DNA of 13,401 bases from Chitinophaga pinensis. GTDB lineage: Bacteria; Bacteroidota; Bacteroidia; NS11-12g; UBA9320. Numbering within the stretch: position 1 is the stretch's first letter; every line of letters starts with the position of its first letter. A program made the position numbers and the translations under genes. Under the pieces are notes generated by a model. That model saw only the letters and a list, made by a program, of their open reading frames with translations. It searched no databases and had not been told where the DNA came from. The DNA is taken from assembly GCA_945890595.1 (NCBI GenBank), contig CAMDCQ010000055.1, positions 1 to 13,401 on the forward strand, written 5' to 3'. Below, in pieces: positions 6,885 to 13,401 of this stretch.

Positions 6885-8449
6885 TTATCTACGTCCAGCA
6901 TCCCACCTTTAGCCCATTTTGGTGTTATTTTTCGAAGTACTCGTTTGTAGGCGTCAGCGTCAAATAACTGACTGTCTCTGCTGGCTTTGTAGGTTAAAAA
7001 GATCGCTAATGGCAGCAGAATAAGCATACTTAGCCACATGCCAAGCGCAGCGGGAAGTGTGCCTTGAAAGACTAATTTTTCGCCAAAAATACCAATGACA
7101 TAATACAAAATAAAGAGTAAAATAGATATGACCAGTGGTAAACCAAATCCCCCTTTTTTGATAATAGCACCAAGCGGTGCACCTATGAAGAAAAGCAAGA
7201 TGCAGGAAGCCGCAAGTGTAAATTTACGGTGCCATTCTACGAGATATTTATTTCTAAGTTCGCGTTGAGATCCAGCATCATCTACATTATTGGTAGAAAT
7301 ACGTTTTATATTGTTGGCATTTTGCAACGCACGTTCAATGATGTCTTCCTTTTGAAGAGTAGTCATTACTAGCGTTTGAAGTGTGTCTAACGCCGCACTA
7401 TCGTTGCGTAATGAGTCTCTTGTATTTTTAAATTTTCGGGTTTCGTTTATGTCAACTCCGCCACGACTAGTGGTTATTCTGCGAGACCATAAATACGCCA
7501 AGCGCTCATTTACCGCAGTGTCCGTAAGTGCAATAGAGGTATCCATCTGATGAAAATAGGGCTTGATATAGCGGTATAAATCTCCTTTTTTATGGTCGAT
7601 AAAGGTATTTAAGGAGTCTATTCTCTCGCCAAGTTGCGTCAAATTCATCATTCTGTGATCTTCTGAAAATCGTTCCTTATCCGTGCGGTTAAAGGCCAGT
7701 TCGCTTAAGTCAATAGTAAGATTATACGACGAAAATTCCATGGTATTGTGCGGCATTGTATTTACATACTTGGGGTCGTTTACCATTTCCTCATAACGTC
7801 GGCCGTCTTCCAAATAAAGCGTCATAAACTGCTTATCGTCTGAAATGGTCATTTTACCCCGCTTGGCAATCAGTATATTGTTGTTTCCTGTATTATTTCG
7901 GTCGTCAACGTAGATTATGATGTCCTCGATAGTTTGGTTGTCTTTGTGTTTTTTACCAACCCGTATAGCATATCCCTCAATATCTTTAAAAAAAACATTG
8001 GCAACAATATTCATTGCGGGTTTCTTTTGGGTAACGTCGTACAATAGAGCGCCCCAGCTAAGATTAGCTTTTGGGATAAGATTATTAGCCGTGTAAAAAG
8101 CACCAATGGCCATTAAAAAGCTAATAATAAACATGGGTCTCATGGCCTTGAGTAAGGAAACACCGGCAGATTTTATGGCCACTAATTCATACCGTTCGGC
8201 AAGATTACCAAATACCATAATACTTGACAATAAAATTGCTAAGGGCAATGCCATTGGGATAAGATGTATGGCAAAATAGAAGATAAATTCCAGGATAACA
8301 GAAATCTCAAGTCCTTTCCCAACCAAGTCTTCAAGGTACTTCCAAATGGTCTGCATGAGAAGCAGGAATAAGGAAATAAAAAATGTACCTATAAAGGGTC
8401 CGATGAACGACTTTACAAATAACCAATGAAGTTTTTTTATTCCTCTCAA
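6881..8449 (-). CDS. LptF/LptG (YjgP/YjgQ) family permease
   Basis: An inner-membrane protein of 522 residues, longer than the roughly 360 of classical LptF and LptG. The family exports LPS from the inner membrane as partners of the LptB ATPase. Predicted membrane segments lie near 14-36, 50-80 and 103-122, then at 408-430, 436-456 and 468-487. The cytoplasmic coupling stretch GNLAERYELVAIKSAG (81-96) and the block GAPLGAIIKKGGFG (423-436) are typical of the family. The large middle part (123-407) is the periplasmic beta-jellyroll domain, enlarged by a charged, probably helical segment at about 255-400. Whether it is LptF or LptG cannot be settled, so no symbol is given. The start is TTG. I see no in-frame ATG or GTG upstream before a stop, and the first internal ATG (residue 32) would destroy the first membrane helix. 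It heads a coupled pair with the glycosyltransferase. Confidence 0.9.
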   Translation of the reverse strand: MRGIKKLHWLFVKSFIGPFIGTFFISLFLLLMQTIWKYLEDLVGKGLEISVILEFIFYFAIHLIPMALPLAILLSSIMVFGNLAERYELVAIKSAGVSLLKAMRPMFIISFLMAIGAFYTANNLIPKANLSWGALLYDVTQKKPAMNIVANVFFKDIEGYAIRVGKKHKDNQTIEDIIIYVDDRNNTGNNNILIAKRGKMTISDDKQFMTLYLEDGRRYEEMVNDPKYVNTMPHNTMEFSSYNLTIDLSELAFNRTDKERFSEDHRMMNLTQLGERIDSLNTFIDHKKGDLYRYIKPYFHQMDTSIALTDTAVNERLAYLWSRRITTSRGGVDINETRKFKNTRDSLRNDSAALDTLQTLVMTTLQKEDIIERALQNANNIKRISTNNVDDAGSQRELRNKYLVEWHRKFTLAASCILLFFIGAPLGAIIKKGGFGLPLVISILLFILYYVIGIFGEKLVFQGTLPAALGMWLSMLILLPLAIFLTYKASRDSQLFDADAYKRVLRKITPKWAKGGMLDVDK

Positions 8450-8457
8450 AACAGCTT

Positions 8458-8481
8458 CAAAAATATGTAGTTGTACCCCAA
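8458..8481 (-). promoter_or_regulatory. Candidate promoter for the permease-glycosyltransferase pair
   Basis: On the minus strand TATTTTTG (8465-8458) matches the -7 consensus TAnnTTTG. A TTG (8481-8479) lies upstream, but with only 13 bp between them, shorter than usual. The box ends 8 bp before the proposed TTG start, which would make the mRNA nearly leaderless. Confidence 0.45.
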
Positions 8482-8495
8482 ATTGCTTATTTTTG
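8471..8495 (+). promoter_or_regulatory. Candidate promoter for the TPR gene
   Basis: TATTTTTG (8488-8495) matches TAnnTTTG exactly, 28 bp before the TPR gene's ATG. The nearest TTG upstream (8471-8473) is 14 bp away, short of the usual spacing. The box is the exact mirror image of the one serving the opposite strand. Confidence 0.5.
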
Positions 8496-8523
8496 GAATT
8501 AATAATACAATTTCATAGACCAA

Positions 8524-9759
8524 ATGATTTTCTTCAAGCACGTTCTCCTTATTATTTTTGTAAGCACGGTAACTTTTAGCCATGCTCAGATGGACGGGAC
8601 TACAAAGAAACAGCTTAACAAAGTAGAAAAATATTACGGCGAAAAAAAATACTCCAAAGCGGCAGAACTCATGAAAGAGGTGCTTAATAAATACCCTATT
8701 AATGAAAGTTTATGGAAAATGTATCAAGAAATAACCTTTCAAAACTACCGTGAACATGCCAAAACTGCATCGACCTATACCGTTTCTGTAAGCGGTAAAA
8801 ATGCGAGTGATACACTGGCCTCTAGTTTACAAGAACTCATGGATTATACAGCTCAACTTCCTAAATATGAGTACTATAATGCTTTATATTACTCATCCTT
8901 GGCTATTCCGTATGCGACGAGAGTATCCAGTGAATTAAGAAGCATATATGTAGACGGTCTGTATTACTCAGACAAGAATATTAGTTTTAAGTCAAAAGCG
9001 TTTTTTGACAAAGCCGATGGTGAATTTCGAGCCAAAAACTACCAAAAAGCATCGGAATACTATCAAAAAGCATTCGATGAAGATACCAATAATTACCGAG
9101 CGTTGCTGTATATAGGAGATTCTTACTATGCCATGGAGTATTACGGCAAGGCTGCAGAGTATTTTAGAAAAGCGATAGCTATGCAGCCCAACTTACTTGA
9201 GCCGGTTAAATATTTATCTGACGCTTTAGCGCGTAAAGGTGAACGCGACCGGGCTTTTATTGTCGCAAAACAAAGCTTATTGGTGTATCCTGATGAGGGT
9301 ATTTTTGAAAAAATAGCGCTGTATTTAAACGAAGAAGGAAAGAAAAAGCTTGACCGAAATTGGATTTTACGTCTATCTTCCTCAAATAGTATTCGCGACA
9401 GACATCATAGAAATCAGTTTTTTAAGGATCCATTACACTTTTCATATTACAGAGATGCAGTAAATGACGTAAAGGAATACTACGATGAAAATGGTCTGCT
9501 TAAAGCGACAATAGATAAACCCTTAGATACCTATTTGGAGGTGTACTGTTGGAAAAAGATGCTAGAAGCGACCCGAAATGAGGATATACCAGCACTTGAG
9601 TACGCTCGATACATGGAGCAGCAAGGTATGTTAGCTCCGTATGTTTTAGTCAGTCTCTTTAATGTAGACCTCTATCCACAGTACCGACACTTGGCAGACA
9701 CGAAATCAGAATTGGTAAAAGCATACATTGATAATTATCTCATTATCAATGTAAAGTAG
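8524..9759 (+). CDS. Secreted tetratricopeptide-repeat protein
   Basis: A 411-residue protein with a signal peptide at 1-22 (ending FSHAQ), so it is exported, probably to the periplasm. One TPR-like helix pair lies at about 30-63 (YYGEKKYSKAAELMKEVL). A cluster of three more spans 165-260: GEFRAKNYQKASEYYQKAF, then ALLYIGDSYYAMEYYGKAAE, then LEPVKYLSDALARKGERD. The rest (about 64-160 and 265-411) is aromatic-rich with no domain I recognise. TPR proteins are usually scaffolds for protein binding. No enzyme motif is seen and the partner is unknown. It is transcribed divergently from the permease gene, which fits an envelope role but does not prove one. Its stop lies only 11 bp from that of the convergent valS, with no clear hairpin between them. 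Confidence 0.85.
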   Translation: MIFFKHVLLIIFVSTVTFSHAQMDGTTKKQLNKVEKYYGEKKYSKAAELMKEVLNKYPINESLWKMYQEITFQNYREHAKTASTYTVSVSGKNASDTLASSLQELMDYTAQLPKYEYYNALYYSSLAIPYATRVSSELRSIYVDGLYYSDKNISFKSKAFFDKADGEFRAKNYQKASEYYQKAFDEDTNNYRALLYIGDSYYAMEYYGKAAEYFRKAIAMQPNLLEPVKYLSDALARKGERDRAFIVAKQSLLVYPDEGIFEKIALYLNEEGKKKLDRNWILRLSSSNSIRDRHHRNQFFKDPLHFSYYRDAVNDVKEYYDENGLLKATIDKPLDTYLEVYCWKKMLEATRNEDIPALEYARYMEQQGMLAPYVLVSLFNVDLYPQYRHLADTKSELVKAYIDNYLIINVK

Positions 9760-9770
9760 GATTTACGGCG

Positions 9771-12374
9771 TTAGTTAGACGTTGCTTGAGCGGTTAAACT
9801 GGCTATTTTGCTAAGCGTATCTGCTTTCTTTTGTTCTTCTTTAGTAATAACATCAGGATGCGCATTGGCAATGAAGCTGGCATTTCCTAACTTTTTATCT
9901 ATGCCTATCAAGAAGCCTTCCAAGCGTTTAATCTCATTTTGAATAGCGGCTACATCTATTTTTTGTACGTAATCCTTAAATCCAATGGAAATTTCGTCTG
10001 TACCAATAAGGGCTTTAAATCCAGTAACCTCGTCAGTAGATATATACTCTATATTCGCTAATTTTTGGATAATACCGGCAGCCTGTTGATAGATAGATAT
10101 ATTCTTTGCTTGTATGGCAATGGTTGCTGCTAGTTTTGGCGATATACCGTTTTCATTACGTTTAGATCTAACTTCACTGATGAGTTCAAAAATCTGAGCA
10201 GGAATAGGAGTGGAGCTTGCTGGTAAAATGGGCCACGATTCATTGTTAATAAACGCACCGTTTCTTTCTCTTATTTCTTGCCAAAGTTCTTCTGTTATAA
10301 AAGGCATAAACGGATGTAGTAACCTAAGAATGGCATCAAATGCAGATTTTGCTTTTTCCAAATCCTCACTCGGTATGGGTTCCCCATAGTTGGGCTTGAT
10401 CATTTCCAAATACCATCCGCTAAAATCATCTCGCGTAAGCTTATAAAGGTCCATAAGTGCATCTGAAATACGAAAAGCATCAAAATGGGAGTTAACAGAT
10501 TCAATGGCGTCTGCGATTTTGGCATCCATCCATTGATGGGCTATATCGCCATACTGATTATAGTATTCGTTTCGAGTAGCTGTGGTTTCCCATCCTTGAA
10601 TGAGTCGGAAAGAGTTCCAAATTTTATTGCAAAAATTTCGACCTTGTTCGCATAGAGATTCGTCAAAAAGTATGTCGTTACCCGCTGGAGCACTTAACAT
10701 AAGTCCCATACGAACACCATCGGTGCCGTATTTTTCCATTAATTCTATAGGGTCAGGACTATTCCCCAAGGATTTAGACATTTTTCTACGCTCTTTATCT
10801 CGAACAATACCGGTGAAATAAACATTTTTAAAAGGCAATTCGCCTTCAAATGCGTGACCAGCCATAATCATTCGGGCCACCCAAAAGAAAATAATATCGG
10901 GAGCAGTAACTAGATCAGCCGTTGGGTAATAGTAGGCTAATTCTTCTTTGCCTTTTTCTTGAAAGCCATCAAAAACACTAATGGGCCACAACCAGCTGCT
11001 AAACCAGGTGTCTAGAACATCTTCATCCTGGCGTAGGTCATTTATCGTTAAGCTTTTGTCATTAAAGTTAGCGAGAGCTTCTTCGGCAGTTTTAGCAATT
11101 ATAACTTCACCTGTGGGAGTGTACCAAGCAGGTATACGGTGCCCCCACCATAATTGGCGAGATATGCACCAGTCCTTTATGTTAGTAAGCCAATGGTTGT
11201 AGATGTTTTTGAATTTAGCAGGGTGAAATTGAATCTTATCATCCATTACATCACTCAATACTTCCGGGAAGTCGGCCATGAATTTCTTCATGTCAACAAA
11301 CCATTGAGCAGAAAGACGGGGCTCAACGACAGCTTTGCTGCGTTCACTTTTTCCTACTTTATTGACAATATCTTCGGTTTTGAGTAATAATCCGAGCTCC
11401 TCAAGCTTTTCTACAGCCAGTTTTCGAGCTTTAAAACGATCTTCTCCTACAAAAATACCAGCGGCTTCGCTTATGGTCGCGTCGTCATTAAAGACATCAA
11501 TGGTTTGTAAGTTATGTCGTTTTCCTATTTCGTAGTCATTAATGTCATGTGCAGGCGTTACTTTTAGTGCGCCAGTTCCAAATTCTAAGTCAATGTAATC
11601 GTCCGCTATAATAGGAACCAATCGGTTTACCATCGGAACGATACAATTTTTGCCAATTAGTTTCTGGTAACGGTCATCGTCAGGATGCACACAAACGGCG
11701 GTGTCTCCCATAATGGTTTCTGGACGCGTAGTGGCTATGCTAATAAACGAATCGCTGTTTTCTATCTGGTATTTGATATAGTATAATTTACCATTTTGCT
11801 CTTCGTGATTTACTTCCTCGTCACTTAAGGCGGTTTTTCCCACGGGATCCCAGTTTATCATGCGTGTTCCGTGATAAATGTAGCCTCTTTTATGCAGGTC
11901 TATAAAGGAATCAATAACCGCTTCTGATAAGTCAGGCTCCATCGTAAAGCGTGTTCTATCCCAATCACAACTACATCCTAGTTTTTTCAGTTGTTCTAGA
12001 ATTATACCTCCGTACTTTTCTTTCCACTCAAAGGCATGTTCTAGAAACTCATCTCGTGTGATGTCTGTTTTGGCAATACCTTGCTCTTTAAGCAAGTGAA
12101 CTACCTTAGTTTCAGTAGCTATAGAGGCGTGATCTGTGCCCGGCACCCAGCATGCATTATATCCGAGCATACGCGCTCTCCTCACCAAGATATCTTGAAT
12201 ACTATTATTCAACATGTGCCCCATATGTAGAATTCCCGTCACGTTAGGTGGAGGTATTACTACAGAATAGCTAGGTCTATGGTCGGGTATAGATGCAAAA
12301 AGTTTATGCTCTATCCATTGGTCATACCATTTTTGTTCTATTCCTTCGGGGTTGTATTTGGTTGAAATCTCCAT
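9771..12374 (-). CDS. valS: Valyl-tRNA synthetase
   Basis: An 867-residue class I aminoacyl-tRNA synthetase that charges tRNA-Val in the cytoplasm. The HIGH signature appears as HMGH (50-53) after PPPNVTG. The editing (CP1) domain has TTRPETIMGDTAV (215-227) and GTGALKVTPAHD (267-278), the parts that hydrolyse mischarged Thr-tRNA. DVLDTWFSSWLWP (452-464) and the KMSKS loop (531-535) complete the catalytic core. An anticodon-binding helical domain follows, then a C-terminal coiled-coil arm (about 805-862), as usual for ValRS. The frame is open to 12440, but the start is placed at the ATG at 12374 (MEISTKYNPEGIEQKW). That is where the family begins, and the upstream extension runs through a terminator hairpin. 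It follows rplS on the same strand, 96 bp away. Confidence 0.97.
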   Translation of the reverse strand: MEISTKYNPEGIEQKWYDQWIEHKLFASIPDHRPSYSVVIPPPNVTGILHMGHMLNNSIQDILVRRARMLGYNACWVPGTDHASIATETKVVHLLKEQGIAKTDITRDEFLEHAFEWKEKYGGIILEQLKKLGCSCDWDRTRFTMEPDLSEAVIDSFIDLHKRGYIYHGTRMINWDPVGKTALSDEEVNHEEQNGKLYYIKYQIENSDSFISIATTRPETIMGDTAVCVHPDDDRYQKLIGKNCIVPMVNRLVPIIADDYIDLEFGTGALKVTPAHDINDYEIGKRHNLQTIDVFNDDATISEAAGIFVGEDRFKARKLAVEKLEELGLLLKTEDIVNKVGKSERSKAVVEPRLSAQWFVDMKKFMADFPEVLSDVMDDKIQFHPAKFKNIYNHWLTNIKDWCISRQLWWGHRIPAWYTPTGEVIIAKTAEEALANFNDKSLTINDLRQDEDVLDTWFSSWLWPISVFDGFQEKGKEELAYYYPTADLVTAPDIIFFWVARMIMAGHAFEGELPFKNVYFTGIVRDKERRKMSKSLGNSPDPIELMEKYGTDGVRMGLMLSAPAGNDILFDESLCEQGRNFCNKIWNSFRLIQGWETTATRNEYYNQYGDIAHQWMDAKIADAIESVNSHFDAFRISDALMDLYKLTRDDFSGWYLEMIKPNYGEPIPSEDLEKAKSAFDAILRLLHPFMPFITEELWQEIRERNGAFINNESWPILPASSTPIPAQIFELISEVRSKRNENGISPKLAATIAIQAKNISIYQQAAGIIQKLANIEYISTDEVTGFKALIGTDEISIGFKDYVQKIDVAAIQNEIKRLEGFLIGIDKKLGNASFIANAHPDVITKEEQKKADTLSKIASLTAQATSN

Positions 12375-12414
12375 GCGAGTTGGTTTTGTACTGGTGCGAT
12401 ATTGTGGTGCAAAT

Positions 12415-12450
12415 AAAAAAGCCCATCGTGGTAATACCAAGACGGGCTTT
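12415..12450 (-). terminator. Intrinsic terminator between rplS and valS
   Basis: Read on the minus strand, AAAGCCCGTCTTGG pairs with CCACGATGGGCTTT. This is a 14-bp stem with one G-T wobble and one mismatch around a 5-nt loop, followed by a run of T. It starts 20 bp after the rplS stop and ends about 40 bp before the valS ATG. It may end rplS transcription or let only part of it continue into valS. Confidence 0.85.
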
Positions 12451-12470
12451 GTGTAAATATTATGTAAGTC

Positions 12471-12812
12471 TTATCTTTTTTCCTTGATACGAGCTGATTT
12501 ACCAGAAAGTTGTCTAAGGTAGAATATACGTGCTCTTCTTACCTTACCTCTTCTGTTTACTTCGATTTTGTCAATAAACGGAGAGTGGAAAGGGAATACT
12601 CTTTCTACGCCAACGCCACTGCTAATTTTTCTTACGGTGAAAGTTTCGTCAAGTCCTGTATTTCTTCTTTGTAATACAACACCTTGGAAAACCTGGATTC
12701 TTTCCTTCTCACCCTCTTTTATTTTGTAGTGGACAGATACGTTATCCCCAGCTCCGAAAGTTGGTAAATCTGTTCTTATTTGACTCGATTCTATATGCTT
12801 TATGAAATCCAT
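12471..12812 (-). CDS. rplS: 50S ribosomal protein L19
   Basis: A 113-residue protein of the large ribosomal subunit, located near the interface with the 30S subunit. The family core is intact: GDNVSVHYKIKEG (22-34), IQVFQGVVLQRR (39-50), the SSGVGVERVFP block (64-74) and the L19 signature KIEVNRRGKVRRARIFYLR (82-100), ending in a basic tail. The frame is open to 12869. The ATG at 12812 (MDFIKHIESSQI) is chosen because it gives the usual L19 length and beginning, and because a -7 box lies 17 bp upstream of it, inside the longer frame. Its terminator follows at 12415-12450. Confidence 0.97.
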   Translation of the reverse strand: MDFIKHIESSQIRTDLPTFGAGDNVSVHYKIKEGEKERIQVFQGVVLQRRNTGLDETFTVRKISSGVGVERVFPFHSPFIDKIEVNRRGKVRRARIFYLRQLSGKSARIKEKR

Positions 12813-12829
12813 TGTTTTAAAAGTGGGTG

Positions 12830-12837
12830 CAAAAGTA
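12830..12837 (-). promoter_or_regulatory. -7 box of the rplS promoter
   Basis: On the minus strand TACTTTTG matches TAnnTTTG, with 17 bp between the box and the rplS ATG. The nearest TTG upstream (12869-12867) is 29 bp away, so only the -7 part is clear. It supports the shorter rplS start and implies a leader of about 10-13 nt. Confidence 0.55.
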
Positions 12838-12913
12838 ATAAAAAGAATAGTGGGTTGTGCACATTGCAAAAAAAAATGTTCAGATTTTTCTAATAAAAAA
12901 TACGCTTAACATA

Positions 12914-12942
12914 TTGGTAATTCCAAATTAGTTTTACCTTTG
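12914..12942 (+). promoter_or_regulatory. Promoter of the rplU-rpmA operon
   Basis: TTG (12914-12916), an 18-bp spacer and TACCTTTG (12935-12942) together match the Bacteroidota housekeeping promoter (-33 TTG, -7 TAnnTTTG). The box ends 17 bp before the rplU ATG, the same distance as at rplS, so the leader should be only about 10-13 nt. There is no Shine-Dalgarno sequence in it. Confidence 0.8.
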
Positions 12943-12959
12943 CAGTTCTTAAAATAACG

Positions 12960-13271
12960 ATGTACGCGATAGTAGATATAGCAGGTAAGCAATTTAAGGT
13001 TTCAAAAGACCAGAAGTTGTACGTGCACAGATTGGCTGAGGATGAAGGGAAGTCTGTGAGTTTTGATAACGTAATGTTGATAGAAGACAGCGGTAACGTA
13101 AGTGTGGGAACTCCAAGTGTAAAAGGAGCATCTGTACAAGCTAAGGTTCTTCAGCATATGAAAGGCGATAAAGTTATCGTTTTCAAAAAGAAAAGAAGAA
13201 AAGGTTATAAAGTAAGAAACGGTCACAGACAATATCTTACTCAAATTCAAATCGAAAGTATAAAAGCATAA
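12960..13271 (+). CDS. rplU: 50S ribosomal protein L21
   Basis: A 103-residue protein of the large ribosomal subunit that binds 23S rRNA. It has the typical L21 opening MYAIVDIAGKQFKVSKDQ, the central VMLIEDSGNVSVGTPSVKGA stretch, and the basic KKKRRKGYKVRNGHRQ region (176-191 in codon-scaled terms, residues about 76-91) that contacts rRNA, ending in QIQIESIKA. The length is normal for the family. A strong promoter lies directly upstream. The stop codon is 6 bp before the rpmA ATG, the conserved rplU-rpmA pairing. It is divergent from rplS across about 150 bp. Confidence 0.97.
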   Translation: MYAIVDIAGKQFKVSKDQKLYVHRLAEDEGKSVSFDNVMLIEDSGNVSVGTPSVKGASVQAKVLQHMKGDKVIVFKKKRRKGYKVRNGHRQYLTQIQIESIKA

Positions 13272-13277
13272 GAAACA

Positions 13278-13401
13278 ATGGCACATAAGAAAGGAGCAGG
13301 TAGTAGTAAAAACGGTAGAGAGTCGCATAGTAAACGACTTGGCGTTAAAATATTTGGTGGTCAAGTTTGTATCGCTGGTAATATTATAGTAAGACAAAGA
13401 G
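13278..13401 (+). CDS. rpmA: 50S ribosomal protein L27, 3' end cut by the window
   Basis: The first 41 codons of L27, whose N-terminal tail reaches toward the peptidyl-transferase centre. The start MAHKKGAGSSKNGRES and the block KRLGVKIFGGQ followed by AGNIIVRQR are characteristic. The methionine is followed directly by AHKKG, so the cleavable N-terminal extension found in Firmicutes L27 is absent. It is the second gene of the rplU operon. The frame runs off the right edge of the window; a complete L27 is about 85 residues. Confidence 0.95.
   Translation, partial: MAHKKGAGSSKNGRESHSKRLGVKIFGGQVCIAGNIIVRQR

Noticed and set aside
12375..12440. 22-residue N-terminal extension of valS
   Set aside because: The extended frame starts inside the rplS terminator hairpin, and the family begins at MEISTKYNPEG.
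12813..12869. 19-residue N-terminal extension of rplS
   Set aside because: It contains the -7 box of the rplS promoter and exceeds normal L19 length.
13002..13397. 131-codon minus-strand open frame over rplU and rpmA
   Set aside because: It is antisense to two certain ribosomal-protein genes and has no recognisable features.
1..13401. CRISPR arrays, tRNA or rRNA genes, insertion sequences, phage or defence genes
   Set aside because: I saw no regularly spaced direct repeats, tRNA-like cloverleaf, rRNA sequence, transposase or integrase reading frame.

Overview
The window looks like ordinary chromosome from a member of the Bacteroidota. Several things suggest this. The base composition is AT-rich. 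Several genes carry the Bacteroidota-type -7 promoter box TAnnTTTG, and Shine-Dalgarno sequences are mostly absent. The YjgP/YjgQ (LptF/LptG) permease is long, and secreted proteins end their signal peptides in ...AQ or at a lipobox. I cannot name the class or genus from the sequence.

Layout. Positions 1-325 hold no gene I trust, only repeat-like DNA. A small orphan lipoprotein gene (326-793) follows. It is bracketed by an imperfect inverted repeat (241-257 and 812-828) and by two AACGTT sites, so it looks like an inserted cassette-like unit. Next on the + strand come an aldo/keto reductase (939-1880), a secreted cysteine-rich CAP-domain protein (2024-2623) and a secreted two-domain M16 zinc peptidase (2795-5629). 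These three are separated by 143-171 bp and look like independent units. A perfect 15-bp-stem hairpin with A and T tracts (5650-5682) serves as a terminator for both strands.

On the - strand, a LptF/LptG-family permease (8449-6881) overlaps a GT4-type glycosyltransferase (6884-5682) by ATGA. This is a translationally coupled envelope pair. A secreted TPR protein (8524-9759) is transcribed divergently from it, across a 74-bp region that holds two mirror-image -7 boxes.

The right end is housekeeping. rplS (L19) and valS (valyl-tRNA synthetase) lie on the - strand with a terminator between them. rplU (L21) and the start of rpmA (L27, cut by the window edge) lie divergently on the + strand. Upstream -7 boxes and terminators fix the starts of valS, rplS and the M16 gene well inside their maximal open frames.

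I found no convincing new multi-gene system. The points most worth a second look are the cassette-like lipoprotein unit, the divergent CAP protein, the long loop in the permease together with its TTG start, and the mirrored divergent promoter.
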